Notes: generated by a model from the sequence alone, not told the origin. Shown: positions 43,693 to 52,170, counted from the first letter of the stretch. The stretch: 64,000 nucleotides of DNA from Mucilaginibacter sp. UBA5151 (GCA_002413785.1 DHXR01000052.1:1-64000), one strand, 5' to 3'. Numbers and translations: made by a program.

Positions 43693-44150
43693 TGAATCTT
43701 TTACTGGATACCAATATTATCTTAAATATAAACAGGGCGAGGAATTTTATTGGTGCTGTCAGTTTCATTAACCCGGAAGATTCTCCGATGTATATTTCCG
43801 TGGTTTCAGAAGCCGAAATAAAATCACTCGCAATTAGAAAAAAATGGGGGATAAACAGGCTCGACGTTCTTAGTGATTTTTTAGATCAAGCCCATGTAGT
43901 CGAGGTCAATCAATCATTTATAGCAACTTATGCTGAAATAGATGCTTATTCCCAACGATTAAACCCGAACTTTGAAAATTACCCTTTTAATACGCCGCGT
44001 AACATGGGAAAGAATGACCTATGGATAGCATCCCTCGCAGCTTTGCTGGGTTTGAGGCTTGTTACTACAGGCTCCGACTTTGACCACCTGCATAATGTAT
44101 TTTTTGAGGTTAAAAAAATAAAGCCTGCTGATTTTGTTCCTTTTTTTTAA
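43692..44150 (+). CDS. PIN-domain toxin (VapC-like)
   Basis: The 152-residue nuclease carries the PIN acidic residues: MNLLLDTNIILN, SVVSEAEIKSLAIRKKWG, then MGKNDLWIASLAALLGLRLV and TTGSDFDHL at the end. VapC toxins cleave tRNA or rRNA and need divalent metal. It overlaps the antitoxin by one base and is full length, unlike the PIN gene at 31407. The 398 bp after it to the next gene hold a TTTGTTGGAG hairpin (44232-44255) and a short protein-like frame. Confidence 0.8.
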   Translation: MNLLLDTNIILNINRARNFIGAVSFINPEDSPMYISVVSEAEIKSLAIRKKWGINRLDVLSDFLDQAHVVEVNQSFIATYAEIDAYSQRLNPNFENYPFNTPRNMGKNDLWIASLAALLGLRLVTTGSDFDHLHNVFFEVKKIKPADFVPFF

Positions 44151-44231
44151 GTTTAACCAGGAATTGTATCCGCCCTGTTCAAATGCTCCAAATTGACCAT
44201 GGCGGAATTTATAGCCATCCGCTTTTCCGCC

Positions 44232-44255
44232 TTTGTTGGAGTTGTCTCCAACAAA
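44232..44255. repeat. TTTGTTGGAG hairpin in the 44151-44548 gap
   Basis: TTTGTTGGAG and CTCCAACAAA form a 10-bp stem with a TTGT loop, matching the core of the 37171 hairpin. A frame ending at 44383 (ITEVLLQIAQNRLTSLLYES) follows it and looks protein-like, possibly a gene fragment cut by the repeat. A CTGCCGCAAGCGTCC repeat at about 44437 recurs near 46791. Confidence 0.55.
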
Positions 44256-44484
44256 CCGTGTGCAAAGTAGAAACCATAACCGAAGTGTTGTTGCAGATAG
44301 CCCAAAACCGCCTAACATCCCTGCTTTATGAAAGCATTGCGGAGTTGTCTGAACCCGAATTTATCGAATTAATGAATTTTTAGAATTCCGGTAATTCCTG
44401 AATTCTGTAAATTCTGATTCAGAAAAAAATGCAACCGCTGCCGCAAGCGTCCCCTTGTGGTAGCAGGGAGATTTGATTCAGAAT

Positions 44485-44528
44485 CTATTCAATTATTTTG
44501 TTGAATAGTTGAAAAGATATTATATTTG
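44485..44528 (+). promoter_or_regulatory. Promoter and ArsR operator of the sulfide operon
   Basis: TTTG (44497-44500), 20 bp, TATATTTG (44521-44528) is an almost ideal Bacteroidota promoter. CTATTCAA (44485-44492) and TTGAATAG (44501-44508) make an 8-bp-arm inverted repeat that spans the -33 element. Binding of the ArsR-rhodanese protein there would block transcription. A further half-site-like ACTATTTCAAC lies just before the ATG. Confidence 0.7.
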
Positions 44529-44548
44529 CACTGTAAAACTATTTCAAC

Positions 44549-45211
44549 ATGGCAACTACTTCTATAAAAGAACAGGTTTACCAGGAACTTTCACGGGTAA
44601 CACATGCAATCTCCAACCCTAAAAGGATGGAACTGATTGATGTGCTTTCCCAAAAGGACTATTCGGTAGAGGAACTTTCTAAAGAGATTGCAATGTCCAT
44701 AGCAAGTACTTCACAACACTTGCAGGTGCTGAAATCGGCAAAATTGATAGACAAACAGCGTCAGGGCAATTTTATCATTTACAGCATTACTGACGATAGC
44801 GTACTCAGACTGGTATTTGCCGTTAAGGAATTAGGTTTCCGCAAGATTGCAGAAATAGAAAGGCTTATAAGGGATTTTAAAACGGACAAAAATATTTTGG
44901 AATCCATTACCCTCGATGATTTACTGATAAGGTCTAAGAAAGAAAAAATAATACTGATTGATGTTCGGCCGGAAGAGGAATACAAAGCAGGGCACATACC
45001 CAATGCACTATCTATTCCTCTTGAACAGCTCCAGAAACGACTGAACGAATTACCCCAAAACAAAACCATTGTAGCGTATTGCCGCGGGCCTTTATGCGTT
45101 ATGGCGGCAGATGCAATAAAACTTCTCAACGAAAAGAAATACAAAGCCATTCGTATGGAAGATGGCTATGTGGAATGGAAATTAAAGCGGCAGGAAAAAT
45201 CAAAAAATTAA
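44549..45211 (+). CDS. ArsR-type HTH regulator fused to a rhodanese domain
   Basis: The 220-residue protein has an ArsR winged helix in the first 100 residues (ISNPKRMELIDVLSQKDYSV, recognition helix MSIASTSQHLQVLKSAKL) and a rhodanese domain with active-site cysteine in IVAYCRGPLCVMAADAI. The second cysteine, two residues further on the loop, could form a di- or polysulfide switch. This design is expected to sense persulfide and to repress the operon through the operator at 44485. It is 5 bp ahead of the SQR-like gene. Confidence 0.85.
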   Translation: MATTSIKEQVYQELSRVTHAISNPKRMELIDVLSQKDYSVEELSKEIAMSIASTSQHLQVLKSAKLIDKQRQGNFIIYSITDDSVLRLVFAVKELGFRKIAEIERLIRDFKTDKNILESITLDDLLIRSKKEKIILIDVRPEEEYKAGHIPNALSIPLEQLQKRLNELPQNKTIVAYCRGPLCVMAADAIKLLNEKKYKAIRMEDGYVEWKLKRQEKSKN

Positions 45212-45215
45212 GACT

Positions 45216-46382
45216 ATGAGTAAAACAATATTGGTACTTGGTGCAGGTACAGGTGGCATTATTACCGCAAAGGAATTAAGCAGGGAAGCAGGTAAAGGCA
45301 GTGGGGTTAACCCTGTAAAAATTATTGTCTTTGAAAAAGAAGAAAAGAATGTTTTTGCCCCCTCGTTGCTTTGGTTGATGGTAGGAAAAAGAAAACCTGA
45401 GCAGATTTACAGAAGCACTAATAAAATTGCGGGTTCTGGAATTGAGGTGGTACCCGGTGTAATTGAAAAAGTAAATCCGGAAGCAATTTCAGTCACAGTC
45501 AGGGGCAAAGAATACAAAGGCGATTACATGGTAATCTCGTTGGGTGTGGAACAAGTGGCGGAGCACAATCTGGATAACTTTGCACAGGATTTTTATACTC
45601 TTGAAGGAGCAAAAATATTTAACGAACAACTCCAAAAGTTTGAAGGCGGCAAAATTGCCGTGGTCATTCCTTCATTGCCTTTTAAATGTCCTGCCGCACC
45701 ATACGAAGCGGCAATGCTTATAGAGGCGTTTATCCGCAAAAAAGGATTGCGTAATAAAACGGAGATTTCACTTTACACTCCGGAGCCGGGGCCTATGGCT
45801 GTTGCAGGAAAAGAACTGTCGGGGGCGGTAAAACAAATTGTGGAAAGCAAAAATATTCACTATTTCCCCTTACACCAGTTAATAGCAGCAACAGAAAATA
45901 CACTGACTTTCAGGCTCGCCTCCGGCGAAACTAAAACAACAGCATTTGATTTGCTTGCTTACACCCCAAAGCATCAGTGTCCTTCGGTAATTAAAGAAAC
46001 TGCACTGGTTGGAAAATCAGGTTGGATTGAAGTTGACAGAAACACGATGGAAACAGCCTTTCTCAATGTATATGCTATTGGTGACATCACTCATATTCCA
46101 CTTGAGATGGGCAAGCCGTTGCCCAAAGCAGGTGTATTTGCTCACTATCAGGCAGCAATAGTTGCTCATAACATAGCAAAGAAAATTGAGGGGGAAATAC
46201 CGGATAAAATATTTAATGGTGAAGGGCAATGTTTCCTTGAATTGGGTGATGGTAAAGCAGGTTATGCCGGTGGTGATTTTTATGGTTCACCTTTGCCAAA
46301 TGTCAAAATGAAAAAGCCGGGCTATTGGTGGCATTGGACCAAAGTATTTTTTGAAAAATACTGGTTCTTTAAATATTTCTAA
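45216..46382 (+). CDS. Sulfide:quinone oxidoreductase-like flavoprotein
   Basis: The 388-residue protein has the FAD-binding MSKTILVLGAGTGGIITAKE, a second nucleotide-binding strand (VVIPSLPFKCPAAPYEAAML, whose cysteine aligns with an SQR catalytic Cys), and a late FAD loop (LNVYAIGDITHIPLEMGKPL). Another cysteine is in GEGQCFLELGDGKAGY. It most likely oxidises sulfide at the membrane, transferring electrons to quinone, with an amphipathic aromatic C-terminus (WHWTKVFFEKYWFFKYF) suited to membrane docking. It sits between the ArsR-rhodanese and DsrE genes. Confidence 0.82.
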   Translation: MSKTILVLGAGTGGIITAKELSREAGKGSGVNPVKIIVFEKEEKNVFAPSLLWLMVGKRKPEQIYRSTNKIAGSGIEVVPGVIEKVNPEAISVTVRGKEYKGDYMVISLGVEQVAEHNLDNFAQDFYTLEGAKIFNEQLQKFEGGKIAVVIPSLPFKCPAAPYEAAMLIEAFIRKKGLRNKTEISLYTPEPGPMAVAGKELSGAVKQIVESKNIHYFPLHQLIAATENTLTFRLASGETKTTAFDLLAYTPKHQCPSVIKETALVGKSGWIEVDRNTMETAFLNVYAIGDITHIPLEMGKPLPKAGVFAHYQAAIVAHNIAKKIEGEIPDKIFNGEGQCFLELGDGKAGYAGGDFYGSPLPNVKMKKPGYWWHWTKVFFEKYWFFKYF

Positions 46383-46395
46383 TTAATAATAAAAA

Positions 46396-46749
46396 ATGAA
46401 AATCTTAATTATCATCAACGATGCGCCTTATGGGAGCGAAAAAGCATACAATGCATTGCGCATAGCAAATCAGCTTAACAAAGAATACGCTGATATTGAG
46501 GTCAGAATTTTCCTGATGGCAGATGCCGCCAATTGTGCCATTGCCAACCAAACAACTCCAAATGGCTACTACAATATTGAACGTATGCTGAAGTTAGCTG
46601 TAAATAAAGGGACTAAGGTAAAAATTTGTGGAAGCTGTGCCGAAGCAAGAGGATTGAAAAATATACCATTGGTTGAGGGTGCAGAAATCAGCACCCTTGC
46701 CGAACTTACGAACTGGGTGGTTGACAGTGATAAAGTTTTAACTTTCTAA
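46396..46749 (+). CDS. DsrE-family sulfur-carrier protein
   Basis: The 117-residue protein has the DsrE fold start MKILIIINDAPYGSEKAYNA and a conserved cysteine pair, KICGSCAEARG, in the position of the sulfur-carrying Cys. It would take persulfide from the oxidoreductase or rhodanese and pass it on. It is the last gene of the three-gene operon, 13 bp after the oxidoreductase. Downstream (46750-47160) there is only repeat-derived sequence. Confidence 0.8.
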   Translation: MKILIIINDAPYGSEKAYNALRIANQLNKEYADIEVRIFLMADAANCAIANQTTPNGYYNIERMLKLAVNKGTKVKICGSCAEARGLKNIPLVEGAEISTLAELTNWVVDSDKVLTF

Positions 46750-47130
46750 GAAAAGGCGAGGGAAAGAAAAGAAAAAAAAATAGTTCCACTGCTGCCGCAA
46801 GCGTCCTCGCTTGTGGCCCGCATGCCAGATAAGCGCAATGCACTGCCGCCCTTGCATTTACCACTTGGCTTTAACGTTTTTTATGTCTTAATCAGTAATC
46901 ACCTGCCACCTCCGCGTGGCATATCGGCGACCAATCATGCGGGGCAAAGGTCTATGCGCCATGCATCGCCAACTGCACGGTGAACTATTCCACCGGCAAA
47001 CATTCGCCAGCCCTGCCCACCGTGGTTCGACAAGCTCACCATGACAGCTTTTTTTGTCATTCCTACTTAAGAATTTCACGAAATTTCACCACTCGCAATG
47101 ACGATTCGTTAGATTATTGTCAATCAACCT
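46750..47130. repeat. Gene-free repeat-derived stretch
   Basis: This 400-bp gap holds a CTGCCGCAAGCGTCC repeat near 46791 (also at 44437). A fragment GTGGTTCGACAAGCTCACC ATGACA (about 47029-47047) resembles the end of the MITE at 37242 and 52056. ACTCGCAATGACG (about 47092) recurs near 49392. No gene can be supported. Confidence 0.5.
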
Positions 47131-47160
47131 GTTGTGGGAATACATAGTGCTCCGTACTTA

Positions 47161-47892
47161 TTATTTACCGCCATTTGCTTTCAGGTCAGCAATGCAATTT
47201 GCATCAAGGGATGGGACGGCGCTTATTATATCAGTGAACCCTGCTTCAACATTATAATACATCAAGCAGTCCGGATTGCTGCAGTGGGCGCCATTGGCTG
47301 GGTCTCTATGATTGGTCAGCATTGGTGAACCCTGGTCTACCAATCCCATCAAATGTCCAAATTCATGTTCCAGGATTGTTGTTAACAGTACTGATCTGCT
47401 AACGTCGCCAGGCTGATCTGTATTATCATCTATTGGTTTACCAAATACACAGAAAGACGTGTTCCAGTAGGAAATAGCCAAAATATTATTGCCCGAATAA
47501 TAACCATTCGTTATCAACACATACACGCTGATGACATCATTTCCTGTAAAATAGTTGCGGTAGCTTCGTTCTATGTTTACAATATTATTTAAAGATGAAA
47601 CAGACAAGCTGCTTGGTCCAATCTCTTCTTGTATTATGTTAATCCCACTGGGCTTATTGATGCGGCTGTTTAAAAACGTAACCAGATTATTTAACGCCGA
47701 AGCATCGGGTGCATAACCCGGCATATATTGTATTTCTATTTGTAATGAGGGGTATTTCGCGGAGGATAACAGATCATGGGCTGAAGCGCCAAGCGTCCGG
47801 TAATCGAAAAAACCTTCAGCCTGTTCCTTTTTGCAGGATCCGGAAATAAAAAAAACACAAAAAAGATAATAAAGTATAAAATTTCTCCTCAC
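47161..47892 (-). CDS. Metzincin-like zinc metalloprotease lipoprotein
   Basis: The 243-residue protein has a lipoprotein signal (FFISGSC) and a zinc-protease motif, LLTTILEHEFGHLMGLVDQG (HExxHxxG with a following Asp). The downstream ANGAHCSNPDCLMYYNV has two cysteines and a methionine that could form the Met-turn. The arrangement recalls archaemetzincin-like proteases. It is exported and acts outside the cytoplasm. The substrate is unknown. The next gene upstream on the strand (48031) encodes another lipoprotein. Confidence 0.75.
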   Translation of the reverse strand: MRRNFILYYLFCVFFISGSCKKEQAEGFFDYRTLGASAHDLLSSAKYPSLQIEIQYMPGYAPDASALNNLVTFLNSRINKPSGINIIQEEIGPSSLSVSSLNNIVNIERSYRNYFTGNDVISVYVLITNGYYSGNNILAISYWNTSFCVFGKPIDDNTDQPGDVSRSVLLTTILEHEFGHLMGLVDQGSPMLTNHRDPANGAHCSNPDCLMYYNVEAGFTDIISAVPSLDANCIADLKANGGK

Positions 47893-47977
47893 GGTTGCTT
47901 TATTGTATGTATAAAGATAACAAATAATTCGATGGATGTTAATGATTTGTGCTCACGAAAGCCCGTCGTTTAAAAAC

Positions 47978-48014
47978 AATAAAGCCGGGCTGCTTTAAGG
48001 CCCGGCTTTATATC
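47978..48014 (-). terminator. Terminator between the two lipoprotein genes
   Basis: AATAAAGCCGGGC and the complementary GGCCCGGCTTTATAT form a strong stem with loop TGCTTTAA, about 15 bp past the 48031 stop on the minus strand. It should end transcription of that gene. Confidence 0.7.
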
Positions 48015-48030
48015 AGAAAAAATACATAAC

Positions 48031-48972
48031 TTAATTACAGGTGTGATCACCTTTATTTATACCGCTTATAAGTGTCTTAAAGGCAATACCAGCTGAAGTA
48101 TTAGCTCTAGGAGTAGCTAAAAAGGCAGTGCCGTATGGAGGGAGCAGGGGTACACCTGAAACACCGCCTATATAAGCATTAGCAGTGTTTAACCCAGTCT
48201 GGTCATACACGGCTCCTGATATCTGGTTTAAATATGCAGGTATTAATTGACTTGCCACAGCTAATAAACCGTTTCCTTGAACAGGCGCCCACAAAATTTG
48301 CTGACATTGCAGATAAGTATAAGAATTGGTTCCTATTGTCAGGCTGGTTGTAGCATCAACATACCCGGGCCAAAGGCTAACGTCTGTATTCATATAGTAA
48401 CCCTGACCACCATGTATACAGGCAGCTGTAGGACAATCAAGCGTTGAAGCTGTCAATATGTTCGACCATAGGCTTTTATTCTTCTTACTATCCCCATGAG
48501 CGAAAGCCCTGAAAACATAGGCCGTACCGCAAGTCAGATCGCCCGGGCAATTTGTGGAAGCTCCATTGTCCAATAAGAGATCTCCGATCGTTACTGTAAC
48601 AGATCCTCCGGCAGCCAGGTTATAATTTGATGCAAACGCCTTGCCTGAAAACGAGGCCTTACAAAATTGTGTTGTATCTAAAGGCCAAACATCATTAATA
48701 GCATCAAACTGTGCTTTTGTCATCCATTGAATCGAAAAACCCGCAGGCGCCCCAGTCCCGGGAGTAGGCATAGTAACAGTAATGTCAATTGATTGAAGGG
48801 TAGCAACGCCGGCTGATAATATGGGCGTATCATACATGCCCGCACTTTTGCCACCTGAAGCATCACTGGTAACAGTGGGGCTTTTGTGCGCGTCTTTTTT
48901 ACAGCCGTAAAATACCAGGGCTGCAAGGCCTGCAACCAGCAGGGCTGATAAGAGAAATTTGTAAGGTTTCAT
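48031..48972 (-). CDS. Hypothetical lipoprotein with fibronectin-like features
   Basis: The 313-residue protein has a lipoprotein signal (ALVFYGCKKDAHKSP) and a beta-rich body with paired cysteines (FCKASF, NCPGDLTCGTAYVFRAFAHG, LDCPTAACIHGG). The GTAYVFRAFAHG segment is like a fibronectin type III strand. The second half has GTNSYTYLQCQQILWAPVQG, of unknown family. It is likely a surface protein. The upstream gap runs to pheA. Confidence 0.6.
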   Translation of the reverse strand: MKPYKFLLSALLVAGLAALVFYGCKKDAHKSPTVTSDASGGKSAGMYDTPILSAGVATLQSIDITVTMPTPGTGAPAGFSIQWMTKAQFDAINDVWPLDTTQFCKASFSGKAFASNYNLAAGGSVTVTIGDLLLDNGASTNCPGDLTCGTAYVFRAFAHGDSKKNKSLWSNILTASTLDCPTAACIHGGQGYYMNTDVSLWPGYVDATTSLTIGTNSYTYLQCQQILWAPVQGNGLLAVASQLIPAYLNQISGAVYDQTGLNTANAYIGGVSGVPLLPPYGTAFLATPRANTSAGIAFKTLISGINKGDHTCN

Positions 48973-49474
48973 AATGTTAAAAATTTTAAAGGGTAAAGTA
49001 TTAGCGTTTAACTATTTATTTTAGGTTAATTTATTTAGTAAAATACTGGCAGTGAATGATATATTCAACAACAATTATACCTTTGAACTCCCTTGTTTAA
49101 TGCCCCCCCTTTTTTTTATTTAAGCTGTGTGATATCCTGAACGTTTTACGTAAAAGGAAATTATTCTAACTTAGAATATCGCCATCTTAATCCAAATAAT
49201 GGTTTTTAATTATTAAATAATCTATAATAGATTAAGCAACTATTTGGCTTTTTTACAAATTAAATTGGGGATTACGGAGCCGGGTAATAAGTTCCCCGGA
49301 ATTTAGGGCAATAAATTCCCCAAATTGGCCAAATGCAGAGTAGCAGGTAGGGTTTATGAAAGCCATTGATTGCCTGTAAGTTAATTAATTACTCGCAATG
49401 ACGCTTTGTTAAGTGTCGTTCTGCCAAATAAAATTCCGTCCAGCCTCATTATTTTCAAAAAAATAAAATTTTCT

Positions 49475-49505
49475 TTTGATAAATTCATTTTAACCTGTAC
49501 ATTTA
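49475..49505 (+). promoter_or_regulatory. Promoter of the aromatic operon
   Basis: TTTG (49475-49478), 19 bp, then TACATTTA (49498-49505) matches TTTG-N19-TAnnTTTG except for the last base. The leader-peptide ATG follows at 49523, so transcription would begin just before the leader. Confidence 0.55.
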
Positions 49506-49522
49506 CGCCGTAAACAAAAACA

Positions 49523-49588
49523 ATGAAATTCAACAATGCATATTTTTATGGTTACTACTTTTACTTTACCAGTAAGAGCCGGGACTAA
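49523..49588 (+). CDS. Tyr/Phe-rich leader peptide of the pheA operon
   Basis: A 21-codon frame encodes MKFNNA-YFYGYYFYF-TSKSRD. Nine of its residues are aromatic (five Tyr, four Phe), eight of them within a run of nine codons (49541-49567). It ends 74 bp before pheA, with a terminator hairpin between the two. It is too short and skewed to be anything but a regulatory leader: ribosome stalling on Tyr or Phe codons would report scarcity of those amino acids. It is not in standard gene calls because of its length. Confidence 0.85.
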   Translation: MKFNNAYFYGYYFYFTSKSRD

Positions 49589-49646
49589 TATGCATCAAAA
49601 ACATATAAAGAAACTGAAAAGTCCCGGCCAAAAACCGGGACTTTTT
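49579..49646 (+). terminator. Attenuator: terminator and competing antiterminator
   Basis: The terminator is AAAGTCCCGG (49618-49627) paired with CCGGGACTTT (49635-49644), followed by T. An alternative pair is CCGGGAC (49579-49585), in the last leader codons, with GTCCCGG (49621-49627). A stalled ribosome leaves the first CCGGGAC free, so the antiterminator forms. A ribosome at the stop codon covers it, so the terminator forms. Confidence 0.85.
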
Positions 49647-49662
49647 GCATTAAAGGTGATTT

Positions 49663-50571
49663 ATGAAAACTGATAAACCAAGAGTTGCCATACAAGGGAT
49701 CCGCGCTTCCTTCCACGAAGAAGCGGCGCTGAAATATTTCGGCGAAGATATCCATACCATTGAATGCAACTCTTTTAAGCAAACGTTTGAGGCTTTACAA
49801 AAAAAAGAAGCCGACTATGTGGTGATGGCTATAGAAAACAGCATTGCAGGCAGCATTTTGCCCAACTATTCGCTGTTGCTCAGTTACGCATTTCCTGTGG
49901 TTGGCGAAATTTACCTGCCTATACAACTGCATTTAATGGCTTTACCGGGCGTAAAGTTTGATGATGTAAAATATGTCACCTCCCACCCTATTGCCATCCG
50001 CCAGTGTGTTGATTTTTTTGACGAATACCCCCACCTTAAAATCATCGAAAGCAATGATACCGCCGCCTGCGCCAAACGCATCCGCGATGAACAGCTTACA
50101 GATACCGTTGCCATCGCAAACACCCTGGCTGCAAGGCTGTACGGACTTGACGTTCTGGAACGCCGCATAGAATCGAACAAGAAAAACTTTACCCGTTTCC
50201 TGATCCTCACCCATCACGAAAACGTGACTAAAAAACAGCCAAACAAAGCTTCCTTATGCTTCGAGGTAAGCAATAAGGTTGGCGCGCTGGCCAAGGTGCT
50301 CAATATTTTTTCCGAGGAAGGCGTTAATATGAGCAAAATACAATCCATGCCTGTTTTGGGCAAACGGAACGAATATAATTTTTATGTGGACATTGAATGG
50401 GATGAAGCCCGTCAGTATGATACCGCCATCAGGAAAATCCTTAAATACACCCATAATTTTAATATCCTGGGCGAATATGAAAGGCATGTTGACGAAGGTG
50501 ATATTGCACCAAAGCCCGCAAAGAATGAAAAAATACCGAGGAAATATATTAATATAAAGAAAATGGGATGA
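49663..50571 (+). CDS. pheA: Prephenate dehydratase
   Basis: The 302-residue protein starts KPRVAIQGIRASFHEEAALK and has the catalytic-domain motifs YVVMAIENSIAGSILPNY and VTSHPIAIRQCVDFF, then SNDTAACAKRI and NFTRFLILT. A C-terminal ACT domain follows (ASLCFEVSNKVGALAKVLNI, ESPL-like NMSKIQSMPV), which usually binds Phe for feedback inhibition. It makes phenylpyruvate from prephenate. It is the first structural gene after the leader/attenuator. No chorismate mutase is fused here, since that activity is carried by the next gene. Confidence 0.92.
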   Translation: MKTDKPRVAIQGIRASFHEEAALKYFGEDIHTIECNSFKQTFEALQKKEADYVVMAIENSIAGSILPNYSLLLSYAFPVVGEIYLPIQLHLMALPGVKFDDVKYVTSHPIAIRQCVDFFDEYPHLKIIESNDTAACAKRIRDEQLTDTVAIANTLAARLYGLDVLERRIESNKKNFTRFLILTHHENVTKKQPNKASLCFEVSNKVGALAKVLNIFSEEGVNMSKIQSMPVLGKRNEYNFYVDIEWDEARQYDTAIRKILKYTHNFNILGEYERHVDEGDIAPKPAKNEKIPRKYINIKKMG

Positions 50572-50589
50572 AAAGAAGTCCGGAAGGAG

Positions 50590-50653
50590 CTGCAGCTAAA
50601 AGAGGTTGCAGCTAAAGTCTCCCCCTACCGGGGGAGATTTAGAGGGGGCTGGG
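50590..50653. repeat. Half copy of the CTCC/GGAG intergenic element
   Basis: GCTAAAGTCTCCCCCTACCG is followed by GGGGAGATTTAGAGGGGGCT, matching the right half of the copy at 34787-34890. It lies in the 180-bp gap between pheA and the DAHP synthase gene. Confidence 0.6.
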
Positions 50654-50750
50654 CAGTCACCAGATAAACGAAAACAAATTAAACATAGAGCTAATAACAT
50701 AAACAAAACAACAATTAACCTTCCGGACTTTCGGACTACAAAAAAAAACG

Positions 50751-51878
50751 ATGAAACTAAATTTAAACATACAACCGCTTAGCTCCTGGATAAAAACAGG
50801 CAGCGAACCATTATTGATTGCCGGCCCATGCAGCGCCGAATCAGAAGACCAATTAGTTGCTACGGCGCATTTACTGGCAAAAACAGGCAAAGTATCGGCA
50901 TTACGTGCCGGCATCTGGAAACCACGTACCCGTCCGGGTGAGTTTGAAGGCATTGGCAGTATTGGTTTGGAATGGCTTAAACGCGCCAAAGAAGAAACCG
51001 GCCTGCCCACCACCGTTGAAGTAGCCAACGCCAAACACGTGGAAGAAGCTTTAAAAGCAGGTGTTGACATTTTATGGGTTGGCGCGCGCTCAACCGTAAA
51101 CCCTTTTACTGTTCAGGAAATTGCCGACGCCCTGCGTGGTGTTGATATCCCGGTGATGGTAAAAAACCCGGTAAACCCTGATCTTTCCTTATGGATCGGC
51201 GCCCTGGAGCGTATCAACAATGCAGGCATCACCAAACTGGCAGCTATTCACCGCGGCTTCTCCTCACACGAAAAAAGCGCTTTCCGCAATGAGCCTATGT
51301 GGGACTTAGCCATCAGCCTGAAAACACATGCACCTGAATTGCCAATCATTTGCGACCCAAGCCATATTTCGGGTAACCGCGACCTGATCGGGTACATCTC
51401 ACAAAAAGCGCTTGACCTTGACATGCAGGGCTTGATGATAGAATCGCACATTGATCCAAGCGTGGCCTGGACCGATGCCAAACAACAGGTTACCCCTGAT
51501 GCTTTAGCCGAAATTATTGAGCACTTAACCCTGCGCAAACCTGAATTCCGCAATGCCGAGTTAAAGGACAAACTGGCTGAATTACGTAACCAGATTGATA
51601 AAATTGACGACCTGGTGATTCAGAAAATGGCAGAACGCATGAAAATTGTTGAGCAGATAGGCAACTACAAAAAGGATAACAACGTCACCATTTTGCAGGT
51701 TAACCGTTGGGACGAAATATTGCAGAAACGCACCAATTATGCCAAAGCCTTAAAATTAAGTCCTGAGTTTACCGAAAAATTACTGGAACTGATACACAGC
51801 GAATCTATCCGTAAACAAACAGAGATTATGAATAAGGATGCAGCAGGACAAGCGGCTGAAAAATTAACACACGCGTAA
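50751..51878 (+). CDS. Bifunctional DAHP synthase / chorismate mutase (type II)
   Basis: Residues 1-260 form a DAHP synthase of the KDO8P-synthase-like type (PLLIAGPCSAESEDQLVATA, RAGIWKPRTRPGEFEGIG, PIICDPSHISGNRDLIGYIS). The C-terminal 100 residues are a chorismate mutase helical domain (RNQIDKIDDLVIQKMAERMK, VEQIGNYKKDNN). This fusion is common in Bacteroidota. It catalyses the first step of the shikimate pathway and the branch to prephenate, and fusing the two allows prephenate to control entry. The CTTTCGGAC box lies just upstream at about 50728. Confidence 0.92.
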   Translation: MKLNLNIQPLSSWIKTGSEPLLIAGPCSAESEDQLVATAHLLAKTGKVSALRAGIWKPRTRPGEFEGIGSIGLEWLKRAKEETGLPTTVEVANAKHVEEALKAGVDILWVGARSTVNPFTVQEIADALRGVDIPVMVKNPVNPDLSLWIGALERINNAGITKLAAIHRGFSSHEKSAFRNEPMWDLAISLKTHAPELPIICDPSHISGNRDLIGYISQKALDLDMQGLMIESHIDPSVAWTDAKQQVTPDALAEIIEHLTLRKPEFRNAELKDKLAELRNQIDKIDDLVIQKMAERMKIVEQIGNYKKDNNVTILQVNRWDEILQKRTNYAKALKLSPEFTEKLLELIHSESIRKQTEIMNKDAAGQAAEKLTHA

Positions 51879-51881
51879 TTC

Positions 51882-51998
51882 GCCTCACCCTGCCCTCTCT
51901 CCGAAGGAGTCCGGAGTCCTTCGGACCAAAGGAGAGGGTTTTTAAAAAAGAGCGAAGTTTAAGTCCTCTCCTTTGGAGAGGATTTAGGTGGGGCCTCG
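51882..51998. repeat. Paired CTCTCC/GGAGAG intergenic element (copy 3)
   Basis: It starts GCCTCACCCTGCCCTCTCT and ends GATTTAGGTGGGGCC, like copy 2 at 40625. An extra palindrome, TCCGAAGGAGTCCGGAGTCC, is inserted in the first hairpin. A part copy of the last half (about 52022-52050) follows. Confidence 0.65.
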
Positions 51999-52055
51999 CA
52001 GGTTAAAAAAAAAGCGAAGTTTAAGTCCTCTCCTTTGAAGAGGATTCAAAAAAGG

Positions 52056-52170
52056 GGTGTCATGGTGAGGCACTCGAACCATGTGGGGTGGCCTGTACGG
52101 CTTTGCATAGCCGTTATTGCATTGACGTTGTGCCTTTGCGCACATGGTTCGAGTGCCTCACCATGACACC
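52056..52170. repeat. MITE-like element, copy B (28-bp terminal inverted repeats)
   Basis: The ends GGTGTCATGGTGAGGCACTC (continuing to CCATG at 52083) and the complement 52143-52170 are perfect 28-bp inverted repeats. The whole 115 bp is close to the reverse complement of copy A (37242-37351). It lies 34 bp before aroA. Confidence 0.85.

Noticed and set aside
44183..44383. Plus-strand 66-residue frame as a full gene
   Set aside because: Only the last third looks protein-like, and the start lies before a repeat hairpin. It is noted only as a possible fragment.
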